Source: Priapulus caudatus (lineage: Eukaryota > Priapulida > Priapulimorpha > Priapulimorphida > Priapulidae). From it: a stretch of DNA of 24,583 nt. This document shows positions 10,079-19,327 of the stretch, one piece after another. The stretch is from the NCBI RefSeq assembly GCF_000485595.1, contig NW_014577509.1:117321-141903 (forward strand), given 5' to 3'. Made by a program: the position numbers and the translations under genes. The notes beneath the pieces were generated by a model. It was given only the letters and a program-made list of their open reading frames with translations. It was not told the origin of the DNA and ran no database searches. Each line of letters opens with the position of its first letter. Within the stretch, counting starts at the first letter, position 1.

Positions 10079-10837
10079 TATTGCAAAAATAATAGCAATT
10101 CTTCGGCCTATGTTACAAATGCGGCGTTCTTCGTTCCTCTGTCAGAAGGCGCAAAGCAAATCGAAGCAGCCAATCAGAAGGCGGCTAAAATTAAATATGC
10201 CTCGACTGGAAACAAGATACTCTGGCGGCCGGTCAGGCGAGTGAAGAAGCTAAAGCTGACTCGCCCATGTTGGCGAAGTACAAATAATCGTCTAGAACTT
10301 TTTATACAAATGTTGGTTCCTGTTACGGTTAATATATAACTCTATCATAAAGTTATAGTCCAAACATTGATTGAAAATTAAGCAGTTCCTAGCGATCTGT
10401 GAAGGCGGCTATCTGACTCTTCGACCCAACGACAATCCTCAACTTTATATTGATCAAGATCGCCGAGAAAAGCAGCCCGCGAGAGCGGTGGCAGGCGCAC
10501 AGCACAGCGTGGCTGTGTATACGTGCCTGGGGCGGCATAATTGAATTGATGTTAGCGGGGGGGGGGAGTGGCATGGATTGTTTAAAAAGTCACGTTGGGC
10601 CGTGGTGTTAACAAATCTAAAATCGGCGTAACGTGGCTATTTGCAATTGACGCGGCAAAGCCCAGCCGCGAGAATAAAAGTAATATTGTAAACATGTAAT
10701 TGTTTCCGCTGTTACATCTGCGGCATGGGCTGCAATCGCACACTGCGATCATAAAAAAATATGCGTAGGCAAATTTGGCTGAAAGAACTACATCGCGAAT
10801 TGCGATGCGATAGCCGGGGAAAATTATGTCATCACAA

Positions 10838-10912
10838 CCACACTAGCACAGCGCCCGCACACGCATCACGCCCCACGCACACGCACACCGCACACGCACA
10901 GCCACACAGACC
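10838..10912. repeat. Short CA/CG microsatellite, copy B, at the gap edge
   Basis: CA-rich repeat equivalent to 3653-3723. The assembly stops here, as often happens in simple repeats. Confidence 0.9.
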
Positions 10913-10913
10913 C

Positions 10914-10938
10914 NNNNNNNNNNNNNNNNNNNNNNNNN
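10914..10938. other. Assembly gap (25 N)
   Basis: Exactly 25 undetermined bases. The left flank is the end of a CA array (equivalent to copy A about 3727) and the right flank corresponds to copy A about 535, so the gap joins two non-adjacent points of the same repeat unit. Its true size is unknown. A round, small number like this is usually a placeholder. Confidence 0.98.
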
Positions 10939-12337
10939 ATATACATATCTTACTATTAGAGCGTATCGGCACTTGCTCTCGCTGAAAAATATGTATCCAC
11001 GGATAATGTCAAGATGTCCCAAGGCACCAACCGTCTATGATGTCCATCATGACTATATATACGTAGGCAGGTCCCAGAGCGCACTAGGCGACGACTCACT
11101 ATAACACGCCAGCCAAGCTGACCCAAACTGGTTGAACCAAGCTTGAAACGAGTACGCATGAACAGAAACAAACATAACTTGATCTATCGTGCGCAGACCA
11201 CATTCATTTATCGTTGCATGAAGCCCACCGGCTAAGAAAGCGTCTCACAAGCCAGCTCTGTAGATCCGATTTCATACCGTCTAACGTTTCTAATAATACG
11301 AGAGAGCACTCTAATTCCCATCAGTACGCGGCAAGGTTTCATTTGTACTAAGTTTTTTTAACGGATATCATAGATGGCGCCACCCGTCCGTCAATTATTG
11401 CTGTTAGCCTGAGAGTGTCACTGTGTTGACGTTGACGTCTCCAGCAGTAGTTTTTATCGCTGATTTCTATTCTCCCTTTGAAGCAAGTTGAAATCGTTAT
11501 GATACTGCAAACTGTAACCAAACATTGTAGACCAGAAAACTATTGTCTTTTTAATTACGTCGGTGTATAATCATGCATTGAATTCATTGCTTGAGCAAGC
11601 TGCTACTCATTGCCTGAATACAGTCATTTATACACGGTGGCCTTGTGCTCAGGTATTGAGCATGATGAACTAAAATTGCAAATTAGCTATACCGCACATC
11701 GCGCGGCCCGTTTGAAACGCTGTAGTAACCTACTAGGTTCGTATAAGTGTGCTATTTGTTACATCTCACGTTAATTACACATATTACGTGTCCATTTAAG
11801 GGCCGTACAAACCGTTGTATCTAGCCCGGTATTGAACGCAGCGTGTTGAGGCCCGATATATAGTTAGCTTAGATTTGATGAGATGTTGGTGATGAAAATC
11901 GAATAAAAATCAATAGCAGGCTTTCTTCATTCCTTCATTAGGATCTGTTTGTGACGCTTAGGGGGTTTCAGAAGACCATTGCTAAATTACCGCGTACTGA
12001 CGCAATTGGTGTTATATTTTGATTTCTTGAGATGCATTCACGCGTTGTTGATTTAAGTTAGGGATAATCACAGACGTGTTGCCGCCTATTCGATCTCTGA
12101 GGCTACGGTCGTCGTACTTCCGCCATGTACCTTGCCGAAGGGCATTTGCGACAGATTTCTTTGACAAAATTCGCGGCATTGCATGTAAAGAATTGCCTCG
12201 CGAGGTATAGTAACATAAGGGGGTAACGAAACGGCCATTGCGAAGCGTTGTCTCGTAGCGGTGTCGAGCGTGCGCCCACCGGCGTTGACAGTGTGAGTGG
12301 CATAGGATGGCAGCAGGAAAAGAACGGCTGGACTTAG

Positions 12338-12745
12338 CCACATCGAGAGCACCACACGCGCAGCGCACAACACACGCACACCACACACACACACAACACA
12401 CACACACACCGCAGCAGCACACACGTATCACACACACACTCACGCGGCGCACAGCACCGCACGCACGCACGCACGCACCACACACAACACACACACAGGC
12501 GGCACACACACACGGTATACACAGCACGGGTGCGCCGCCCGCCGACACACACACACACACACAGCACCGCACGCACACACACACACGCGCTGCGGGGCGC
12601 ACGACAGCAACCGTGGCGACCAGCACGCCACGCCACGCACACGCACACACACCACACCGCAGACACACACACGCGCGCGCGCACGACACGTGGCAAACAC
12701 GTCTACACGCGCCACCGTACCAGCGCACGAGCGCCCACGCAACAC
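12338..12745. repeat. Long CA/CG microsatellite, copy C
   Basis: Equivalent of 1862-2238 in copy C, with similar GC-rich interruptions near 12530 and 12592 and the same flanking blocks. Confidence 0.95.
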
Positions 12746-13225
12746 CAGGGGAACAATTTCCAGCCAAAAATTTGCATAGCAAATGGCTATATACAGCAAA
12801 TAAATTTTTGCATAAGAATTGGATAAATTTGTATTAAGCATTTTTTTTCAGAACAATTCACGTGCAAAATTTTACACAACGCGCAGTGCATGCTTGGCGT
12901 GTTATCGTGTCGTGCCATGTGACCCCAGGCAACAGCTAGCTAAGCCTTAGGAACACACTAGCGATTCTGCAACGCTGCCGGCAGGCGTTTAAACAGCGTG
13001 GCGGAAGGCTGGCACTCGTCCGCTCGCGCAATGTCCGAGTGGAAAATATCAATCGGCCGGGCGGCGAGTTTCTTTTTCCCAGTCGAACATAGTCCAGTCG
13101 AAGAATTTAGCGCCTTTCCTGATTTGGTTGCTGATTGGTTCATCCTGCCTCCTCGATTGGTTCAAAACGAGCGCGTGGTTTGCTCTTATTTTAGGCAATG
13201 TCATGTAACGTTTTCTCTTAGCATT

Positions 13226-13303
13226 CCTCTGTGGCGTGAATAGATAGGCGTCCACCGGCATTACTTCTGATAGGTCGTTGGTTTCAGAAAATCCGTTTCG
13301 GTT
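13226..13303 (+). repeat. tRNA-like SINE head, copy C
   Basis: Counterpart of 2679-2745, with the same box A sequence as copy B and box B as GGTTTCAGAAAATCCG. It shares its box-B variant with copy B rather than A. Confidence 0.35.
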
Positions 13304-13481
13304 TTTAATCTTATTTTTGATTTCCTGTACTTTTTCTAACTTTTATCCATCTTAACTATTGTTTTCTAATCTAACGGAAATATTTGCATGATTGATTTCT
13401 ACAAATCAATTAAATATTTTAATGAAAATCCTTTTTTTATATAATTAATTTCATTTTCATCTCAGTGTTAATTATTAAATA

Positions 13482-13545
13482 TAGGTTAGGGTTAGGTTTA
13501 GGGTTAGGAATTAGGGCTTAGAGGTTAGGGTAGGGGTTAGGGTTA
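13482..13545 (+). repeat. Interstitial telomeric repeat (TTAGGG)n, copy C
   Basis: Degenerate TTAGGG run at the equivalent position in copy C, with several indel-bearing units. Confidence 0.85.
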
Positions 13546-14285
13546 TCTATGCTAAAAATAATAGCAATTCTTCGGCCTATGTTACAAATGGGCGTTTTGT
13601 TCTCCTTCTGTCAGAAGGCGCAAAGCAAATTCGAAGCGCGCAATCAGAAGGCGCTAAATTCATATGTCGACTGGAAACAAGATACTCTGGCGGCCGGGTC
13701 GCGAGTGACAAAGCTAAAGGCTGACTCGCATGTTGGCGAGTAAAAATAATCGTGCTAGAACTTTTATCAAATGTTGGTTGCCTTTACGTGTTAATAAATA
13801 TAATCTATATAATTAAGTATCCAAACATTGATGAAAATCAGTTCTGCGATATGTGAAGGGCGGCTATCTGACTCTTCGACCACCGGAACGGACAATCCTC
13901 AACTTTATATTGATCAAGATCGCCGAGAAAGCAGCCGCGAGACGGTGGCAGGCGCCAGCACAGCGTGGCTTGGTATACGTGCCTGGGGCGGACCATAATT
14001 GAATTGATGTTAGGCGGGGGGGGGGAGTGGCATGGATTGTTTTAATAAAGTCACGTTGGGCCGTGGTGTTAACAAATCATAAATCGGCGTACGTGGTATT
14101 TGCAATTGACGCGGCAGCCAGCCGCGAGAATAAAAGTAAATGTAAACATGTATGTTTCCGTGTATACATCTCGGCATGGGCTGCATGCGCGACACTGCGA
14201 TCATAAAAAAATATGCGTAGGCAAATTTGGCTGAAGAACTACATCGCGATTCGAGTGCGATAGCGGGGAAAATTATGTCATCCGA

Positions 14286-14358
14286 CCTCACACGCACACG
14301 ACACCGCACACGTCACACGCCCCACGCACACGCACACGCACAGCACGCCGACACAGAC
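14286..14358. repeat. Short CA/CG microsatellite, copy C
   Basis: CA-rich repeat equivalent to 3653-3723, followed by the same CAGACCCTATA junction as in copy A. Confidence 0.9.
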
Positions 14359-15359
14359 CCTATATTATATTCCCCGGTATATATATTCACCAATAGTAAC
14401 TTTTATTCATAAATGTTCTTGGTCTAGGAGATCAGAGATATCGTAGGAATGCATCTGTATTATACATATGAAGTAACGGGACACTTAATTATGTACGGAT
14501 TTCGCATTACGTACGTTGTTTTTTCGCTGGACACTTCTGCGAATGGATCAACTTGTGATCATAACCCGGCAATCATCGGCCCGAGACACACTATTACACT
14601 CATAGTTATCAACATATCTTGCACTTCATAATTTTAAAGTCACAATGTGCGGCATTGTTACATCGAAAAAAAAACTCAAAATAAAACAGGGAATATTAGA
14701 ATATGTAAAGCAGGCGCACACTCATTATCTGGTGTGCCATGATACCTCCTTCACTAGGAACCAGTAAGGGTAACGATGATATATGTTAGCACAATTTGAA
14801 AGTGAAGTCTCGTCGAGTAAAACGAAAAGTTCTGCTTTGATCCCCTGATGTCAAAAAACGCCTGCATCGTTTACAGGTAAAATAGGTTACCGCCTATTTG
14901 ATATACAAAACATAGTTAAGTACAATAGTAGCCGTCCAAATATTAACAGACAAGACTTGTTTGTCAATTCGAAAAATATTATTAATTCGAAACGCTCTAT
15001 CTAAATTAAGGAGAGAGTTTATGTGGCAACGGTCTGTTAACTAACTCTCCATAGATACGCTATCAAGTAAGCTCGTTACAGCAAACCAAGTGATTCGTCT
15101 GCCGTGCCATATGATTATCAATTGAGCCTCTATTGAGTAGTCGGGAAAACATCACGATGCGTATCAGGGTATCAGCACGTTCAGCAATTTCGGCCAGCAA
15201 CTCACAACAATCACTATGACGCTATTCATTCGCGCCCGTTACCCTCCATCATCTCATCTTCACGCGGATTTCCTAGCAATGGCCTGTATACTAAACTTTC
15301 ACGCTACGTCGCTGTTCGCTCCTCAGATACCCCACGCCCGGCGCACTACGCCGCCGAAA

Positions 15360-15810
15360 ATGGCGGACGTACGACAGACGACAAAGGTAGTAATGTGATT
15401 ATCACTACGGCGGCAGCATCGCAGGGCCTCGCCGCCTGCCCGGAGACGCTCACGAGCGTGGAATACGGCAACTATCGTCGTGCCGAGGCAGCCGACCAGG
15501 CACCCGCGCCGCACACCGTCCGGTCGAGCGCGAGCGCTGCGTGACATGGGAGCCAGTGGATCCAGGCCACCACGGCAACGCGATTAGCGACGCGTCGGGA
15601 GCAACACGCCGTGTGAGGTGGCGGGGTGGGGGGGTGGTTGGTGGTGGGGGGGGGGAGGGGCGGGTCGGGACCGCCTCTCATATCATCCGCGCCCATGGCG
15701 ACGCGGATTGCTGGCCGGGCAGTGGTGCACGAGCAGCAGAGGACTGTGCTCGACATCTTCTAGTCATGGCCCGAACGGTGAGCAGGTGCCCCAGCACCCT
15801 GGTGACGGAG
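15360..15810 (+). pseudogene. Broken second copy of polyamine oxidase exon 1
   Basis: This aligns by eye along the whole of exon 1, from the ATG (15360) to a preserved donor (GTAAGA at 15811). An inserted base after 11 codons causes an early stop (MADVRQTTKVVM then TGA), and many one-base insertions and deletions follow. Bases of about 15605-15690, where QHGLVRQRPMCPQLRGMVQS should be encoded, are replaced by an unrelated G-rich run. Blocks such as GAGACGCTCACGAGCG, GACATGGGAG and GAGCAGGTGCCC are intact. It cannot encode the FAD-binding region as written. Either it is a decayed duplicate exon, or it is the same exon read with uncorrected long-read errors. The indel-dominated damage favours the latter. 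Confidence 0.8.
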
Positions 15811-16154
15811 GTAAGATATGGCAGCCGCAGCGGGAAAGTTAATTGGCAGAGAGCAGTGGGTAGCATGGTGAGTGAGCGTGTGTGAGAGAATTTCATATCC
15901 AGGATTCTATTTTCTGTACTTGAAACACTTTCTTTTATCTTTTTCCATACTGTTTCAAAAGCATCAGGTCCGAAAAAAATACATAGAGGGAATTTACGGA
16001 ATGTATGCTATTTCCAAACTTCGAATGGTCAGGATTATTTTCATATTAGTAAGACAATATTTTCTTACTCTTCGTGTACCGCTCTAGAGAGAAAAAGTTA
16101 ATGTTAAGCTTAAATGTGTAAAGGTAGTTTTGTTCTGACAATACGGGCCCCAGG

Positions 16155-16266
16155 AGGCACGTGACCGCAACAAACCGATGAGTCTCAAAAACGGCATGAG
16201 TGCATTAGGTGGGCATCTCCCATCACTGGTTGGCTTGCCCTCGTGATTTTTGCGGTCACTGCTCCT
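16155..16266. repeat. Inverted repeat around E-box, copy C
   Basis: Left arm AGGAGGCACGTGACCGCAA (one extra G) and right arm TTGCGGTCACTGCTCCT (one G missing in the E-box). The spacer is diverged by indels relative to 5394-5465. It is the right-hand limit of copy C. Confidence 0.7.
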
Positions 16267-16268
16267 GC

Positions 16269-16654
16269 AAGCCAGGCGCGTTCGCTGGTAGTGGAATATA
16301 TGTTTACCGGGAAGATGAGAAGATAGATTCCTTGAGCTTAATTTGCAAAATCGTAAATTCGTTGCTGGTGGAAAAGAAAAAAATCTGAAGTGATGTTTTG
16401 GCCTCGATATGGAGGAAGAGGTGGTGTACAGAAATGAAATAAGTTCCTGATATGTAATGTGAAGAGATAGTGAGGTGCGTCATAATTTCTCTGATTCATC
16501 GAATGTTCTTTCTGACATGTTTTTTGAAAAAGATGGCAAACAACGTGTTTCAAGTACGAAAATAAAAGTCTATTAAATTTTGTTTAAAATCGTAACTCAC
16601 AATCTCATGTCTCGCCAATTTAAATCTCCGCTCTTGGCGCCTTCCCAATACATA
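16269..16654. other. Unique intronic stretch, nothing recognised
   Basis: Follows copy C without visible homology to sequence after copy A. AT-rich. No gene, repeat array or conserved motif seen. Confidence 0.5.
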
Positions 16655-17115
16655 CGGTGTGCTTTAGCTATCGTCCAGCTGACTGCTAAGGCACCCACGG
16701 TTAGCGTGCATCTAGCTATCGTTCACACTGATACAACGTTAGCGTGCATCTAGCTATCGTTCACACTGATACAACGGTTAGCGTGCATCTAGCTATGCGT
16801 CCCTCACACTGAATACAGCACGTTTCAGCCGTGCATTAGCGCTATCGTTCACACTCGCTACCACGCGTTAAGCGTGCATCTAGCCTATCTGTCTTCTCGC
16901 ACTGATGGAGGGCGTATTTAGGCGTGCATGCTAGCTATCGTTCGCCACTGATGATAGAATGACCGCGTGGATACCTAGCTATCCGTTCCCACTGATATAG
17001 AAGTACAGCCGTTGGCCATCGCTAAGCCTACGTTCACACCTGCTTAACAGAAGTAGCTTCATCTACTCTACGCTACTTGCTTCCCAACTGATACAGAGTA
17101 ACCGTGGGTGGCCCT
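16655..17115. repeat. Degenerate 38-bp tandem repeat in the intron
   Basis: About eleven units. The clearest (16700-16800) contain TTAGCGTGCATCTAGC and TATCGTTCACACTGATACAA. The later units decay by indels. The unit is clearly the same family as the satellite at 20575-24583, but lacks a four-base CTAT duplication found there and ends ACAACG instead of ACAGAAG. Confidence 0.85.
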
Positions 17116-17733
17116 CGTTTTTTAATGAAACCGCCTGCGTATATTAGACAAACAACTAAAACCAAAACACTGCCCACGTCAGCCACCTACCACCTCTCCA
17201 TGTGAAACCCCTTTTACTGCATGGAGTTTCCCCCACCAATACGGCGCCTCGCCTTGTCAAGCTCACATGCATACATCGCAATGAAGCTTGTGGTCGTGAG
17301 TGCACTGCTCTGTACGCGTGGACGTCCATCAATCCCAATCTCGATCCGTGTTGTATGCAGAATATTCTAAGTACTTTCTACCCGTGCAAATATTTGCGAC
17401 ACGCCTAGTTAGCGGCTTTTAACGTCCAATCGCCACAGCCAATGTTATTGCATGATTTTCCATTAGCATCCACTGCGTGTTTATTATATTTGGTAGGCCG
17501 TGAATAGGTGTTCGATCTGACTGTCTGTGTTTCGTGTACAAACGTTGAGCATATATAACCGATGCACGGCTGCAGGCATGATACGCTAGGCCCTCTTTCT
17601 TACCAGCACGTTTAATTCGCGGTTTATCTCCCTTCTCTCCGTACGGTGTGCGAGCTAGTCGGAAGCAACCATCAGTGCGTCTACTTCATGCACCAATGCC
17701 ATACGGCAAAACGCAGGATTCACTACGTATTCC
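17116..17733. other. Unique intronic stretch, nothing recognised
   Basis: Single-copy-looking sequence between the 38-bp array and the 27-bp minisatellite. Indel-type noise is not obvious. Small open frames (17156-17338 on -, 17202-17408 on +) overlap each other and resemble no family known to me. Confidence 0.5.
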
Positions 17734-17972
17734 CACACGCAAACGCAAACGCAGAATTCCCACACGCACACGCAAACGCAGGATTCCCACACGCACACGC
17801 AAACGCAGGATTCCCACACGCACACGCAAACGCAGGATTCCCACACGCACACGCACACGCAGGATTCCCACACGCACACGCACACGCAGGATTCCCACAC
17901 GCACACGCAAACGCAGGATTCCCACACGCACATGCACACGCAGGATTCCCACGCGCACACGCAGGACTGCAC
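17734..17972. repeat. 27-bp minisatellite just upstream of exon 2
   Basis: Seven full units (17761-17949) plus partial ends; the unit is built from CACACGCACACGCAAACG + CAGGATTCC. Since 27 is a multiple of 3, both strands show open frames with 9-residue periodicity (HANAGFPHA and similar). Units are nearly identical, so the array is young or actively homogenised. It ends about 117 bases before the exon 2 acceptor. Confidence 0.95.
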
Positions 17973-18089
17973 AGTCACGCAAAAATCAGAGCGCGTACAA
18001 CTCGCCACACGCACCGATCAATAACTTTCGGTTCAATCTTCACCTCGTCACCTCTCGTTAATTTAATCGACGCCGCTCTCTGTCGGCAG

Positions 18090-19200
18090 GTTCGCGAGCA
18101 TCGTCGACGACATCCTCACCGAGCTGCTGCAGCTGTCGGCAGACGGCGTTCAGCACTCCTACCGCTCCGTCGGCGAGTTTGCGCACGAGCGGTTCGCGAG
18201 CGCCGCCGCCGCTCTCGAGCTGAGCGAGCGCGAGCGGCGCATGTTCCGCGGCGTCTACGACTGGGTGCGCCTCCTCGAGACGATCGAAAACGCGAGCGGC
18301 TCGCTCGACGACCTCGACATCAACGGCTACAACCAGTACACGCTGTGCGGCGGTGAGGCCAACGTCGAGCTGGAGGGCTCGTTCAGCAGCGTGCTGCGCG
18401 TAGTCGAAGCGTCGACGCCACCCGCAAAGATCCGCCTCGGCCGCCGCGTGACGAACATCCGGCTGCAGCCAGGCGACGCAGCGGCGACGACGGTGCTGTG
18501 CGACGACGGCAACGCGTACGAAGCCAAGCACGTCATCGTCACCGTCTCGCTCGGCTGCCTCAAGGCGCACGCCGGCGCGCTGTTCGATCCGCCGCTGCCG
18601 CCCTACAAGCTGCGCACGATTGCGCGCATGGGCTTCGGCACCGTCAACAAGATCTACCTCGAGTTCCCCTACTGCTTCTGGGAGCCGGGCGTCGACGGCG
18701 TGCAGTTGTTCCCGGACGACGGCGCCGCCGAGCGGCTGGTGAGCGGCGACATCGCCGCGCTCTGGCAGACAGCGATCGTCGGATTCGCGACGCTGCGCGC
18801 TCACCCGCGCGTGCTCGAGACGTTCCTCGCAGGCCGCGCCGCCGAGCACATGGAGACGCTCGATGACGACGCCGTCGCCGAGACGGTCGTCGCCCGCCTC
18901 GCCGCCTACCTGCGCCGCGCGGACATCCCGCGGCCGACGCGCGTCGTGCGCACGGCGTGGCGCAGCGACCCCAACGTGCTCGGCTCGTACTCGCACATCC
19001 CCGTCAGCGGGTCGTCGCAGGACCCAAACAACCTGTCGCAGCCCGTGCCGAGCCACGAGAACCCGCGGCTGCTGTTCGCGGGCGAGGCGACGAGTCCGCG
19101 ATTCTACTCGACCGCGCACGGCGCACTGCTGTCCGGCCAGCGCGAGGCAAAGCGAATACTAACGTTCCACTACAAGAAGCAGAACAAAGTGAAATACTAA
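18090..19200 (+). CDS. Polyamine oxidase, exon 2 (C-terminal three quarters, with stop)
   Basis: Completes codon 121 with its first base (AG+G, Arg), then encodes residues 122-490 and TAA. It holds the substrate domain and the second half of the FAD domain. FGTVNKIYLEF includes Lys308, which aligns by motif with the active-site lysine of mammalian polyamine oxidases (Lys315 in mouse PAOX). CFWEP follows. Near the end FAGEAT (450-455) and FYSTAHGALLSGQREA (459-474) form the C-terminal FAD-binding signature. The GQREA ending resembles vertebrate SMOX as I recall it. The protein ends KQNKVKY, so the C-terminal SKL/PRL-type peroxisomal signal of PAOX is missing and a cytosolic or nuclear location is more likely. 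At 490 residues it lacks room for the extra insertion of long SMOX isoforms. The exon is GC-rich, uninterrupted and polished, unlike its flanks. Whether the substrate is spermine or N1-acetyl forms cannot be told here. Confidence 0.95.
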
Positions 19201-19321
19201 CGTCGTTGCTCGTTCTCATGTTGTGTCCTAACTCATGGTTATCGATTCAATCATTTGTCAATGTTTGTGTCAGACTAGTGGAGCTATTCGATTATTTCAC
19301 ACGTGGCGATGTGTGATGTGT

Positions 19322-19327
19322 AATAAA
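19322..19327 (+). promoter_or_regulatory. Polyadenylation signal AATAAA
   Basis: Canonical AATAAA, 122 bases after the stop codon of the polyamine oxidase gene, giving a short 3' UTR. A second AATAAA at 19681-19686 could be used for a longer transcript. A GT-rich stretch (19305-19321) lies just upstream rather than downstream of the first signal, so the cleavage site is not fixed by sequence alone. Confidence 0.6.

Larger units (their letters stand above)
9576..10240. mobile_element. Candidate foldback / MITE-like element, copy B
   Basis: Same arrangement as at 2521-3113. Left arm about 9576-9648 and right arm about 10170-10240, with the tRNA-like head (9750-9830) and TTAGGG repeats (10006-10078) inside. 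The copies keep the arms pairable despite indels, for example CCAATCAGAAGGCG in the right arm. Confidence 0.4.
6900..10913 (+). repeat. Large repeat unit, copy B (truncated at the gap)
   Basis: Homologous to about 131-3727 of copy A, ending in the short CA array at the assembly gap, so it lacks the promoter and exon 1 part. Differences from A are mostly small insertions and deletions spread evenly. Several variants are shared with copy C but not A, for example the block GTTAGCCTGAGAGTGTC (about 7818) and CTCCCTTTGAA (about 7892). No gene recognised. Confidence 0.85.
13055..13706. mobile_element. Candidate foldback / MITE-like element, copy C
   Basis: Same arrangement again. Left arm about 13055-13128 and right arm about 13640-13706 (CAATCAGAAGGCGCTAAATT intact). 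The interior holds the tRNA-like head (13226-13303) and TTAGGG repeats (13482-13545). Confidence 0.4.
10939..16268 (+). repeat. Large repeat unit, copy C (includes the broken exon 1)
   Basis: Starts immediately after the gap at the position equivalent to about 535 in copy A and runs to the E-box inverted repeat (right arm about 16251-16266), where homology with copy A stops. It contains all landmarks of copy A from there on, including the CA array (12338-12745), inverted arms, TTAGGG repeats, G run (14017), 5' region and exon 1 copy. The indel density is visibly high throughout, including in exon sequence. Confidence 0.85.
5070..18089 (+). other. Intron of the polyamine oxidase gene as assembled (13,020 bases)
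   Basis: The donor GTAAGT at 5070 and an acceptor ending CTCTGTCGGCAG at 18089 bound a phase-2 intron. A possible branch-point region (TTAATTTAATC) lies about 25 bases before the acceptor. The stated length is doubtful. The intron contains repeat copies B and C, an unsequenced gap, and a second degenerate exon 1 with its own donor at 15811. If copy C is really another version of copy A, the true intron could be near 2.3 kb. Confidence 0.75.

Noticed and set aside
10761-10985. Open frame running across the N gap
   Set aside because: It includes undetermined bases and joins two different parts of the repeat.
12012-12841. 256-residue Cys/Val/Arg-rich open frame on the - strand in copy C, and its + strand partners
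   Set aside because: Low-complexity translation of the CA array plus repeat flank. The equivalent frame in copies A and B is not conserved.
17646-18356. 236-residue open frame through the 27-bp minisatellite into exon 2
   Set aside because: The repeat is a multiple of three without stops, and the frame in exon 2 is the wrong one for the oxidase.
18058-19119. 353-residue open frame antisense to exon 2
   Set aside because: Shadow of the GC-rich polyamine oxidase exon, whose + strand frame has clear FAD and active-site motifs.
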